Origin: Osedax frankpressi
Taxonomy: Eukaryota; Annelida; Polychaeta; Sabellida; Siboglinidae
NCBI GenBank assembly: GCA_964035775.1
Contig: OZ038317.1
Coordinates: 2,534,261-2,598,260 of the forward strand
Length of the DNA: 64,000 nt
Reading direction: 5' to 3'
In this document: positions 1 to 13,374 of the stretch, one piece after another
Layout of the letters: the number at the start of each line of letters is the position of its first letter
How positions within the stretch are numbered: position 1 is the first letter of the stretch
Position numbers and translations under genes: made by a program
Notes under the pieces: generated by a model
Database searches by the model: none
Told to the model about the DNA's origin: nothing
The model's input: the letters and a program-made list of their open reading frames with translations, nothing else

Positions 1-510
1 GGGTGGAGTGTAAGGATTGTGAGGAGTGTAAGTAGTGTAAGGAGTGGGTGGAGTGCAAGGAGTTGGAGAAGTTTAAGGAGTATAATGAGTGTACGGTGTG
101 GGAGGAGTGTAAGGAGTGTTTGAAGTCGGAGGAGTGTAAGGAGTGGGAGGAGTGTAAGGAACGCGAGGAATAAAAGGAGTGTAAGGAGTGAGAGGAGTGG
201 GATAATAATAAAAGTCGAAGTGGTATTAGTGAGAGGAGTGGGAGGAGTGTAAGGAGTGGGAGGAGTGTAAGGAACGCGAGGAATAGAAGGAGTGTAAGGA
301 GTGAGAGGAGTGGGAAAATAGTAAAAGTCGAAGTGGTATGAGTGAGAGGAGTGGGAGGAGTGTAAGGAGTGGGAGGAGTTTAAGGAACGCGAGGAGTAGA
401 AGGAGTGTAAGGAGTGAGAGGAGTGGGAAAATAGTAAAAGTCGAAGTGGTATGAGTGAGAGGAGTGGGAAGATTGTAAGGAGTGGGATGAGTACAATGAG
501 AGAGGGAGAG
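1..510. repeat. G-rich tandem array with 113-bp higher-order period
   Basis: Short GGAGTG / GTAAGGAGTG-type motifs are reiterated. The rarer marker AAAGTCGAAGTGGTAT recurs at about 211, 324 and 437, giving a 113-bp higher-order period. The + strand is rich in G and nearly free of C. The array is cut by the window start, so its full length is unknown. Confidence 0.85.
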
Positions 511-597
511 GAAGTATAATTACATCATAGTTTCATAAGTAAAAGATAGTAAGACATTTGTGCTTATTGTGTAGTAAGTGTATGACTCATAGTATTA

Positions 598-2122
598 ATG
601 TATCTAAGTATTGTAATTATTATATTGAGTATAATTAATATGCAAATTAGTTTAAGGATTCTGATAAGTAAAAAGAATATGAATGGTGTAGAAAAATCAA
701 TGTATTTAAGAAGTGTAAATATTTTCAGGATTATTATAATTACTCTAAAGATTTTAGTTATAATTATTACAATTATAATTATTATAATAATAATATCCTT
801 TATATTATTATAATTATTACAAGATATATGATTCAAGTTAAGCGAGGCTCTAATTACAGAAATTTCATTTGGATATTATTTATCTGCTTGGCATTTCTTG
901 TTTCCAATTTGTATTCATGTTAGTAAGATAAGATATTAGGATAGATACCAATACCATATGTGAATATGAAGTTGAATTAGATGTACAATTATTATATGAT
1001 GTATTAGTATTTATGTACATATATACATCTCCAACTCACAATAAAGGCAATAAACCTCTCCTTTACACATATGTTGCAAGTCTAATTCACATTAATGCAA
1101 TTTTAATTGTAAAATTAAAATTGTATTTATTGTTATGTAATATAATAATACAGCTTCAATTTCAATAAAATCAGATTATGACTTTATCTAACTTAAGACC
1201 CGGATTGAAGTAGCCTGAAAATGCGAATTTGGTAATATAACAATTGGTCTAGTAAAATAACATGAATACGATGATATCGTTAGTTTAGTTTCAGAAAACC
1301 AAAATGATAATCGTTAAGTGAGTCTACCCTAAATCTCTCCTAACCAGTAGTTAGAAGTTAAAGCATATTTACCTATTATCAAGGATGTATTCCCAAATTC
1401 GCAGACTATTTATCTACCTCGAACCAGATCTAAAGTTAAATAAAGAATCAAATTAATCCGACTTTATTACAATTAGAGCTGAATTTTTACATTACGTAAC
1501 ACTAAATATCATTTTAAATGATTAAAAGTATTCGTTTTGCAACATATATATACTTATAATTATTTTTAAATCTAATTTTCAAATAATATTCTATTGTTTT
1601 CTCTCTATTAAATAGTAGTATATGGTATATATATAAACCATCATTTGAATGACATATCTCCAGGTTTATATAAAAATGACATAGACGTTTGCAAGTTAAA
1701 AAAGAAACACGGATATGGTGTTTTTAACATTACTCGCTACCACTTTATACCGAGTGTTAATAGATGTGTACCATTCAAATATTATGGTTATTGTCTGTAT
1801 AACAATGTGTATAATATATATATATAATATATTTACACATTATTAACTAGTAAATAAAATTATTAAACAATAATTATTTTATATAGATTTCATTAAATTT
1901 AATATTAAATAAATAACTCAACTTTGGTATTGGTACTGTTAATGGTATTCAATAAATCTACTTATTAATTGATAATATGCGACAGGAAGAGGAGCTAATG
2001 GAAATAATTTCATTGATCTTTTATCGTGTTTGGAAAAGTGTAAAAGATACTTATCTATTGTTGAATATAATGCGAATCTGAGAAATAAAGAAAAGCGGAG
2101 ACAAATTCAACAAAATATGTAA
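598..2122 (+). CDS. Secreted Kunitz-domain protein, 3 exons, about 103 aa
   Basis: Inferred exons are 598-649, 1664-1786 and 1986-2122, with phase 1 at both junctions and a total of 312 nt including the stop. Exon 1 starts at ATG 598 and encodes a very hydrophobic Ile-rich leader (MYLSIVIIILSIINMQ), a plausible signal peptide; this exon is the least certain. Exons 2-3 encode one Kunitz/BPTI domain: DVC, then ITRYHF, NRC, FKYYGRGANGNNF, LSC and EKC. Cysteine spacing (24, 20 and 3 residues between) equals that of canonical C5, C30, C51 and C55. The C14-C38 pair is absent: position 14 is Gly and position 38 is Arg. A basic tail of about 25 residues follows. Kunitz domains usually inhibit serine proteases or act as ligands; which applies here cannot be told. 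It converges with a paralogue at 2404-3050. Confidence 0.6.
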
Positions 2123-2403
2123 CTTCCGAATCATATATGATTATGTGCATATATAACTTCATTACAATACACAATACTTTATTTATATTATTTTAACATG
2201 AGTTTGTCTGATTAATTAAAACATTATGTAAAAAAATATGTAAAAAAATTGTTTTTTATTTCAAATACAACATTTCTAATTCTATTTTTACATATACAAA
2301 CTTTATTATATATTTATATGTATACAATACAAATTTAATAAATATATTGGATTTATTAAAAAATATATTATAAATATGAATATGATGTTAATAATTATAA
2401 ATA
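2123..2403. other. AT-rich spacer between convergent Kunitz genes
   Basis: About 280 bp of AT-rich sequence lies between the two stop codons. No gene is seen here. Confidence 0.5.
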
Positions 2404-2753
2404 TTAATTAATATATTTATTCTTCTGGCATTGTTTAAGACATAAATATTCATTTATAAAATTGTTCCCATTTCTTCCATTTCCTGTAGAAAATATAATA
2501 TTTCAAAAAAAGTAAATATACTTACAAATAATATAAGTACCAACATATCAAAAATTCAATAGATTTAATTATGATTACGAATCAATAATTATGTTAATGT
2601 TTTATTGTAATATGAGGCATATCATCACTTGACATCAAGTATCATAGTATATGATATATTTAATCTATACTATATTTTAATAAAGTAATATAATAAAGAT
2701 ATTTATATTATAGCAAAATATATTATATTGTATTGTATTACATTAACACATAT

Positions 2754-2852
<99 letters not shown>

Positions 2853-3050
2853 TATATACATATATATAAATTATATATACAATTATTATTATATGTGTGT
2901 GTATGTGTGTGCGAGACTAACCTTTATACCTGAAACGGTGACATGCATTAGACTTCGCATCGTAAAAGTATCTACGAATCCATTTGTATCCATAGCCTGG
3001 ATAAATACTGTGTTTGCAGACGTCTGGCCCTTCTGAGAACCGAGGAATAC
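2404..3050 (-). CDS. Kunitz-domain protein, last two exons (paralogue)
   Basis: The exons on the minus strand are 2922-3050 and 2404-2483. The first has phase 1 on both sides, with donor GTTAGT at 2921 and acceptor TTTCTACAG before 2483. They encode one Kunitz domain: [48 protein letters not shown] and KQC, then a short KNKYIN tail. Cysteine spacing is canonical (24, 20, 3). As in the neighbour at 598-2122, the C14-C38 disulfide is missing, with Gly at 14 and Asn at 38. The intron falls at the same codon in both genes (within Y-x-G), so they are paralogues from one duplication with inversion. The start and signal-peptide exon were not found; they should lie at higher coordinates, possibly beyond the 14-bp array. 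A (CA)n/(TA)n run sits in the intron. Confidence 0.72.
2747..2872. repeat. (CA)n then (TA)n microsatellite
   Basis: A short CACACA run is followed by more than 100 bp of TA dinucleotides with a few CATA interruptions. It lies in the intron of the minus-strand Kunitz gene. Confidence 0.95.
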
Positions 3051-3513
3051 CTGCAATATTATGCAATCGTATTGTTTGTCAATGTTTGATTACTAAACTC
3101 CGTTAGTACGCCGAATATAATTTGCATTACTGAAATAGTTTTATAAATCATATAAGCACAACATTTTATAAACTATCAACATTTTATTAACTTCATAATT
3201 GATAGAAAATCAAATATATTGTTTGTTTAATTTCCATGAATTTCACTAAAATTAAATTTGTATAAAACTAAAGTATATATATTATAATATTACTTTATAT
3301 TATAGTATAATATATTAATATATATACTTTAGGTTATTGAACTATAATTCCACCAACTGGTAAGTCTAGATAGTATACACATGTAACTATAGTTAATAAT
3401 ATTCGAATACATCACCTAAGAAAGGTAGTCAATGTGTATTTCATTAGCAACTAATCTAGGACGGTTTATAATTGTATTCAGAGAATGCATTGTTTGGTGT
3501 ATCGCGGGAGGTA

Positions 3514-3573
3514 AGCGTATAGCCTAGCGTATAGCCTAGCGTATAGCCTAGCGTATAGCCTAGCGTATAGCCT
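3514..3573. repeat. 12-bp minisatellite, 5 copies
   Basis: There are five exact tandem copies of GCGTATAGCCTA. Because 12 is a multiple of 3, it makes a GYTL protein repeat on the minus strand, which is a by-product. Confidence 0.95.
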
Positions 3574-4062
3574 AGCAAGCCCATCGTACTCGGATACACA
3601 CACGTTATCGTACGGGATAATAAAATACACTTTACTAACACGAGTTGGCGGGTAGAGAAAACAGCGCTAAAAGGATAGCTATAATACAAGTAACTCTGAA
3701 ATATATCATCATTGCTATGTACTTGTAGTTTACTGCGATAAAAAGCAAACGAATTCACGTTCCGATATAAATATATACGTGTGTGCATGAAATTAGTAAC
3801 CTTGTAACTATGGTTACCAATTGGATTCACAGTTTACGTTTTACGATTATTTTATGGGGGTAACTACTAAAGTGAAATTACTTTTGATTAATAAATTTGT
3901 AAAGGTTTAAATTTTATTGTATCGTTAAATCTCGGATATTTGGTAAATACTTTAAATGTGTATTGTAATGTGTAACATATTGCTAATTAATATTATTATA
4001 ATTTATAGAGATTTAATTATATTGAAGCTAAAAAATAAGATATGTGTAAACCTAATAATAGA

Positions 4063-4065
<3 letters not shown>

Positions 4066-4119
<54 letters not shown>
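4066..4119. repeat. (TA)n microsatellite
   Basis: A run of TA dinucleotides with one TTTA interruption. Confidence 0.9.
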
Positions 4120-4120
<1 letters not shown>

Positions 4121-4668
4121 TTTATAATGTATATTTTCTTATCAATTTTAATGATCAAAAAATATATCAATAATAGTTAAATCATTGTTAAAATATCCGT
4201 AAATTCATAAATAAATTCTAAATATTACGATAATTATATAAACTGATGTGCGAAGAGTCTGCATATTAAATATAAACTTGACTACATATAACAGACAATA
4301 GATTTGTTTAAATTCACGGTTATCAGTCTTCTCATCATTGGCGTGTATTTCAATCTAAGGAATAGTTATCTAGGAGATATTTCTTAATATGTTAAAATTT
4401 GATAATAAAATGGTGTTTTCAAATTGTACTTGTATCAGTCCATATAGATTTCACAATCTATTCGCCCAACATTATATAACATGTCTTCCTATTGGTCAAT
4501 TAATCGTGAAGGGATTTCACTTTCAGAAACCCGGCAAACAGCGCAATATATGACGCAAATAATAGTTGCTTTGCTAGGAGGTTATTTGGCGAACTTTGTA
4601 TAGAAATTGTTTTTGTTTTAGGAGATAAATTTAAACAATATTCAATTATATAAACATAATATGGATCG

Positions 4669-7600
4669 TACACTGTACGACATACACTGTACGACATACA
4701 CTGTACGACATACACTGTACGACATACACTGTACGACATACACTGTACGACATACACTGTACGACATAAACTGTACGACATACACTGTACGACATACACT
4801 GTACGACATACACTGTACGACATACACTGTACGACATACACTGTACGACATACACTGTACGACATACACTGTACGACATACACTGTACGACATACACTGT
4901 ACGACATACACTGTACGACATACACTGTACGACATACACTGTACGACATACACTGTACGACATACACTGTACGACATACACTGTACGACATACACTGTAC
5001 GACATACACTGTACGACATACACTGTACGACATACACTGTACGACATACACTGTACGACATACACTGTACGACATACACTGTACGACATACACTGTACGA
5101 CATACACTGTACGACATACACTGTACGACATACACTGTACGACATACACTGTACGACATACACTGTACGACATACACTGTACGACATACACTGTACGACA
5201 TACACTGTACGACATACACTGTACGACATACACTGTACGACATACACTGTACGACATACACTGTACGACATACACTGTACGACATACACTGTACGACATA
5301 CACTGTACGACATACACTGTACGACATAAACTGTACGACATACACTGTACGACATACACTGTACGACATACACTGTACGACATACACTGTACGACATACA
5401 CTGTACGACATACACTGTACGACATACACTGTACGACATACACTGTACGACATACACTGTACGACATACACTGTACGACATACACTGTACGACATACACT
5501 GTACGACATACACTGTACGACATACACTGTACGACATACACTGTACGACATACACTGTACGACATACACTGTACGACATACACTGTACGACATACACAGT
5601 ACGACATACACTGTACGACATACACTGTACGACATACACTGTACGACATACACTGTACGACATACACTGTACGACATACACTGTACGACATACACTGTAC
5701 GACATACACTGTACGACATACACTGTACGACATACACTGTACGACATACACTGTACGACATACACTGTACGACATACACTGTACGACATACACTGTACGA
5801 CATACACTGTACGACATACACTGTACGACATACACTGTACGACATACACTGTACGACATACACTGTACGACATACACTGTACGACATACACTGTACGACA
5901 TACACTGTACGACATACACTGTACGACATACACTGTACGACATACACTGTACGACATACACTGTACGACATACACTGTACGACATACACTGTACGACATA
6001 CACTGTACGACATACACTGTACGACATACACTGTACGACATACACTGTACGACATACACTGTACGACATACACTGTACGACATACACTGTACGACATACA
6101 CTGTACGACATACACTGTACGACATACACTGTACGACATACACTGTACGACATACACTGTACGACATACACTGTACGACATACACTGTACGACATACACT
6201 GTACTACATACACTGTACGACATACACTGTACGACATACACTGTACGACATACGCTGTACGACATACACTGTACGACATACACTCTACGACATACGCTGT
6301 ACGACATACGCTGTACGACATACATTATACGACATACACTGTACGACATACGCTGTACGACATACACTGTACGACATACACTGTACGACATACACTGCAT
6401 GACATACACTGTACGACATACACTGTACGACAAACACTGTACGACATACACTGCACGACATACACTGTACGACATACACTGTACGACATACACTGTACGA
6501 CATACACTGTACGACATACACTGTACGACATACACTGTACGACATACACTGTACGACATACACTGTACGACATACACTGTACGACATACTCTGTACGACA
6601 TACACTGTACGACATACACTGTACGACATACACTGTACGACATACACTGTACGACATACACTGTACGACATACACTGTACGACATACACTGTACGACATA
6701 CACTGTACGACATACACTGTACGACATACACTGTACGACATACACTGTACGACATACACTGTACGACATACACTGTACGACATACACTGTACGACATACA
6801 CTGTACGACATACACTGTACGACATACACTGTACGACATACACTGTACGACATACACTGTACGACATACACTGTACGACATACACTGTACGACATACACT
6901 GTACGACATACACTGTACGACATACACTGTACGACATACACTGTACGACATACACTGTACGACATACACTGTACGACATACACTGTACGACATACACTGT
7001 ACGACATACACTGTACGACATACACTGTACGACATACACTGTACGACATACACTGTACGACATACACTGTACGACATACACTGTACGACATACACTGTAC
7101 GACATACACTGTACGACATACACTGTACGACATACACTGTACGACATACACTGTACGACATACACTGTACGACATACACTGTACGACATACACTGTACGA
7201 CATACACTGTACGACATACACTGTACGACATACACTGTACGACATACACTGTACGACATACACTGTACGACATACACTGTACGACATACACTGTACGACA
7301 TACACTGTACGACATACACTGTACGACATACACTGTACGACATACACTGTACGACATACACTGTACGACATACACTGTACGACATACACTGTACGACATA
7401 CACTGTACGACATACACTGTACGACATACACTGTACGACATACACTGTACGACATACACTGTACGACATACACTGTACGACATACACTGTACGACATACA
7501 CTGTACGACATACACTGTACGACATACACTGTACGACATACACTGTACGACATACACTGTACGACATACACTATACGACATACACTGTACGACATACACT

Positions 7601-9406
7601 GTACGACATACACTGTACGACATACACTGTACGACATACACTGTACGACATACACTGTACGACATACACTGTACGACATACACTGTACGACATACACTGT
7701 ACGACATACACTGTACGACATACACTGTACGACATACACTGTACGACATACACTGTACGACATACACTGTACGACATACACTGTACGACATACACTGTAC
7801 GACATACACTGTACGACATACACTGTACGACATACACTGTACGACATACACTGTACGACATACACTGTACGACATACACTGTACGACATACACTGTACGA
7901 CATACACTGTACGACATACACTGTACGACATACACTGTACGACATACACTGTACGACATACACTGTACGACATACACTGTACGACATACGCTGTACGACA
8001 TACGCTGTACGACTTACGCTGTACGACATACAATGTACGACATACGCTGTACGACATACGCTGTACGACATACGCTGTACGACATACACTGTACGACATA
8101 CGCTCTACGACATACGCTGTACGACATACGCTGTACGACATACGCTGTACGACATACGCTGTACGACATACGCTGTACGACATACGCTGTACGACATACG
8201 CTGTACGACATACGCTATACGACATACGCTGTACGACATACGCTGTACGACATACGCTGTACGACATACGCTGTACGACATACGCTGCACGACATACGCT
8301 GTACGACATACGCTGTACGACATACACTGTACGACATACGCTGTACGACATACACTGTACGACATACACTGTACGACATACACTGTACGACATACACTGT
8401 ACGACATACACTGTACGACATACACTGTACGACATACACTGTACGACATACACTGTACGACATACACTGTACGACATACACTGTACGACATACACTGTAC
8501 GACATACACTGTACGACATACACTGTACGACATACACTGTACGACATACACTGTACGACATACACTGTACGACATACACTGTACGACATACACTGTACGA
8601 CATACACTGTACGACATACACTGTACGACATACACTGTACGACATACACTGTACGACATACACTGTACGACATACACTGTACGACATACACTGTACGACA
8701 TACACTGTACGACATACACTGTACGACATACACTGTACGACATACACTGTACGACATACAATGTACGACATACACTGTACGACATACACTGTACGACATA
8801 CACTGTACGACATACACTGTACGACATACACTGTACGACATACACTGTACGACATACACTGTACGACATACACTGTACGACATACACTGTACGACATACA
8901 CTGTACGACATACATTGTACGACATACACTGTACGACATACACTGTACGACATACACTGTACGACATACACTGTACGACATACACTGTACGACATACACT
9001 GTACGACATACACTGTACGACATACACTGTACGACATACACTGTACGACATACACTGTACGACATACACTGTACGACATACACTGTACGACATACACTGT
9101 ACGACATACACTGTACGACATACACTGTACGACATACACTGTACGACATACACTGTACGACATACATTGTACGACATACATTGTACGACATACACTGTAC
9201 GACATACACTGTACGACATACACTGTACGACATACACTGTACGACATACACTGTACGACATACACTGTACGACATACACTGTACGACATACACTGTACGA
9301 CATACACTGTACGACATACACTGTACGACATAAACTGTACGACATACACTGTACGACATACACTGTACGACATACACTGTACGACATACATTGTACGACA
9401 TACACT
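4669..9406. repeat. 14-bp satellite array, about 338 copies
   Basis: The unit is ACACTGTACGACAT, repeated head to tail with very few changes and no obvious length change. The unit contains no stop codon in any of the six frames, which is why ORFs over 1000 codons appear on both strands; these are not genes. Most variants are scattered single changes. An A-to-G variant (ACGCTG for ACACTG) is concentrated at about 7987-8345 and less densely at 6253-6362, which suggests local copying of a variant block. Confidence 0.97.
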
Positions 9407-9740
9407 TAAGCTGTATGATGTACAGTATGATGTACAGTATGACGTACAGTATGACGCACAGTATGACGTATGGTATGACGTACAGTATGACGTACAGTAT
9501 GACGTAGAGTATGACGTACAGTATGATGTACATTATGACTTACAGTATGACGTATAGCATGACATACATTATGACTTACAGTATGACGTACAGTATGACG
9601 TACGGTATGATGTACAGTATCACGTACATATGACGTACAGTATATCGTGCTATATGACGCACGCCGTACGTCGTACGGTATGATGTACATAATCACGTAC
9701 ACTATGACGTACATTATAAGGTACATTATGACGTATACTA
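9407..9740. repeat. Diverged tail, about 12-bp unit in inverted orientation
   Basis: Directly after the 14-bp array the sequence becomes degenerate copies of TATGACGTACAG. Its reverse complement, CTGTACGTCATA, is close to CTGTACGACATA of the main array. The tail therefore looks like the same motif family in opposite orientation, with a shorter unit and far more divergence. Confidence 0.75.
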
Positions 9741-10368
9741 TAAAAGTACAGTATAACGAATGCGTGTCAGCTTTGCAATGATAGATTAGTGTAGGAATGT
9801 TATATTTATAAAGTTCCTTATTCCAAACAATCAATACGATACGTATCACTTCCGTGTAATCGCTATCTAATTTTTAAATATTAATATTACTTTATTATTA
9901 TATCATTATTATCTTATATATATTCGAAATTCCTTGGATAAAGGTTAAACATTGAGTTTGTATTTATAATGAATATTTATATATAATTAAATAGTAGGCA
10001 TTGAAAAATATGATTAGTAAATAATAAAAAGATAAAAATTAGCTAATTTGGTTGAGACGTTGTAATATATTATTTGTAATTAGAATACAAGAAATGTCTT
10101 AAATTAATTAATATAAAGATTTTTTAACTTGGAAAGTTTTAATTTCGAAATTTACAAAGCTTTGTTCTGTTTGGACTATCGAATTTCACGAAGACAAACA
10201 TTCAAAATTACTGCATAAAAACCCTATATCAATTGAACTACTCAATATAAAGTTATACTTCAAATTCTCAACTTTTACAATTATGTATGGTGATAACCTA
10301 ATTAGATTACTAAAATCAAATCATTCAGACTGAGATTATCATAAAATAGCTATTCAACTATGTATATG

Positions 10369-10413
<45 letters not shown>

Positions 10414-10678
10414 TCTATAACTGAACATATAATTTTATATAAATACATCTGTATAATAATGTACTAAACACTCTTAAATTGAGTTAATTATTTTTTAATT
10501 AAATTATTATCGTATCATTTTATAGTAACTCTAGTCAAACTCTATATATGTGTATATATATATATAAAGGCAGTGTTGTTTACAGTTTTATGATATATAT
10601 TTGATTAATCCAAAAAAGTTCAAGTTTCAATAGGGGAATATAATTTTTAAAATTTCATTTAGTGATCAAGGAACATCG

Positions 10679-10725
<47 letters not shown>

Positions 10726-13374
10726 TTTCCACCTTTTTAAATAGGTTAAATCTAATTAACATAATGAGCGGAGCATAACTAAATATTTAAAAAATACAAT
10801 ACAATACAAAAACATGCTGATATAATAGACTTACAATTTACAATATATAATACATTCTTATATATAATATAATTCTTATGTAAATGGTTTAAAATATATA
10901 TATATTTTAATTATTAATCAATATGTAAATACAGATATTATTTCTATAAATAATATTTCTATATTTTTCATATAATTATTAATCACCTCGAATAGATTAA
11001 TAAAATAGATTAACATGTCAATTTGCAATTTGAATTCAATTTAACTAACTTTTAAATTAAAAAAATGATAATGGCGTTTCCGATTTACTAAATTATTAGA
11101 GTACAAAAATAAATGACGTTGACATATTCTTGATCTGTAATAATAAATAAAATTTGAATCTAAACTTTAGAATTATTTACTAAGGATTAGAAGAAAATTC
11201 AATAATAATTGCCGTTAATTATTATAATTATCTTTATATAATTATCTTTAATGATTGTTTTATTTAAAAATATATAATTAACAAATTATATAATAAGAGA
11301 ATATATATCGAATTAAATAGATATAATGTGTAATTATTATATTACATTTAAACTTGACAGAAAATTTCTGAGAATTAAATAATAATTTCAAAATTTGAGT
11401 AATTATAATAATATCAGTAATCCGGCTTGACTTGAACTCAGCTAACAATATATTTTCTGAAAGTGTAGTGGCATAATGTGCATGCTATAGGCGTGGTCGA
11501 TAACAGTAGGCTAATTTGTTAAAAATAGAAATATTACATAATGGTGGACCAAATCCAATATTTACCATGAATCTCTTAATTCTTAAGTTCTCAGAGCATT
11601 GGTTCCATGTCTTGTTTGGCTGAAAGAAAACTGTGAACATTTTCAATGCTACTCTGAGCTGGCTTTAATTACGGACTGGTCAGCAATTCGCTAAATCGGC
11701 TACAACACAAAATTCATATCGCAGACTTAAAAAAATATCACATTATATTAATTACACAGACTAAATTATTAATTAATCAATACTATTATGCATATGTATT
11801 AACTAACTTGGCTACAAATTAAATGGTCACCCCTTCTTTACAATCCATTTAGCTTTTTCGAAATTAAAGTGACATCGATTATGTGAAACACCTTCAAATA
11901 TATTCTTTAACTTTTCCGGGATGATGAGGTAATATGAGCCGTTCCTTTATTGAGTTAATCTGGTCATTTAACCCACTAACAAATCTCTAATTATTTCATA
12001 GTTGAAAAATAATTTTTTTATTAATTTAAATATTGCATCCACTTCAGTTGTTTATCTGTACATAATAATAGATGTCATCCTCCATTATTGCATATATCCA
12101 AATTTATCAATTCTACGGGTATATGTCACATGTCTAAAATAAAACTAATATACTTTTGCCCACTGATAATTAATGTTGTCCAACGTAAAAACTGTCTAAG
12201 GTTTTATATATAGGAACACTGTGCAATAGGGTGTCACTTTGATACTTTTTTCAATATTATGTATTGGCTCATCTATTATATATAGTAAATATATGAGTTA
12301 TAATGAATATATATAAATTTTAATTTTTTTAAAATTATGGCTGAACCCCATTCAAATTTAACATGGGAGAGATATAATATTTAACATAAAAAACATAGGA
12401 GCAATATTAAAATTATATAATTGTATGGTAATAATGATTTTTTAATAATGAAAAATGACTAAAAGCTTTATATGATATATTATTAAATAAAAACATATTT
12501 AAATAATTTTTTTATTAATTGTTACCAAGAAATTCCAGGAAAATAAAATTTTTTTGTATATTTTTGGCATTTTTTTTTCTTAAAATATTGATAAATTTAT
12601 AAGCAATTCAACATTAGTTATATTTGTTCCCTATGAAATGGGTAATGATAAAAAAATATTAAAAATTTTAATTTAATTTGGATTTATAAGTGTTTTTCAG
12701 GAAAAAAATTTAAATTTCAAATAATCCAAATATTTTATTTAGAAATCATTTTTTTTTAAATATATACTTACTATGCGATAAAATAAACTATATGTAATGA
12801 TATATTCATCGTTGAAATAAAAAAAAGTAAAACTTATTAAATTATATGCAGGCAAATTATATTAAATTATATGTACGACAATGTAAATTTTTACGAAATA
12901 TGATTTATTGTTTAATAGTTATAACTATGTAATATTAGCTATCATTGAATATAGTTAATAGTAAATATAAGTTAATTTTAATATCTTATAGTAGTATTAT
13001 TGATAATTTATTAATATTAGAATATTAAAAATATTCCAAGAAATTCTAGAATTTAAAAAATTATAAACATTACTAATTAATATTAAACCTAGAAATAATA
13101 GTAAATCAGTAGTTATTATTAATGAGAAATTATTAAGTAAGATGTATACATAAACATATATTACACTTTTTACAATAAAAATTGCAAAATTATAAATTGT
13201 ATTTGTAGCTATGAAATAACTTAACTATAAGGCAATCTAATTGACAATTACATACAATTTGCAGTAATATTACTGCATAGTTAAAATGTAAGAGGATTTT
13301 GAATCTTTAAATAATTTTATAATAATTACATTGTAAAATCTTGTTTAGAATTAAAATGTGGCACATGAAATGTA
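9741..13374. other. AT-rich DNA, TA microsatellites, no firm gene
   Basis: About 3.6 kb of AT-rich sequence with (TA)n runs near 10377-10410 and 10683-10722. Two short exon-like stretches on the minus strand, near 11575-11630 and 11827-11946, were considered and not accepted. Nothing else recognisable is seen. Confidence 0.5.

Larger units (their letters stand above)
3051..4668. other. AT-rich DNA with no recognised gene
   Basis: Mostly AT-rich unique sequence. It holds a small 12-bp minisatellite (3514-3573) and a (TA)n run (about 4066-4119). The first exon of the minus-strand Kunitz gene could lie here but was not identified. Confidence 0.5.

Noticed and set aside
564-836. Ile-rich 71- and 90-codon ORFs
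   Set aside because: Low-complexity AT sequence; only the first 17 codons from ATG 598 are kept, as a possible signal-peptide exon of the Kunitz gene.
3456-3830. 124-codon minus-strand ORF
   Set aside because: It is AT-rich with no recognisable domain, and part of it is the 12-bp minisatellite (GYTL repeat); no sign of a signal peptide for the nearby Kunitz gene.
4500-9557. ORFs of 400-1080 codons on both strands in the 14-bp array
   Set aside because: The 14-bp unit has no stop codon in any of the six frames, so the array is open everywhere; the peptides are simple 14-residue repeats.
11575-11946. Two possible small exons on the minus strand (PNKTWNQCSENLRIKRFM after a TTTTCTTTCAG acceptor; GSYYLIIPEKLKNIFEG upstream)
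   Set aside because: Each is under 45 codons with no start, no further exons and no secure family match; a faint likeness to metalloprotease C-termini is not enough.
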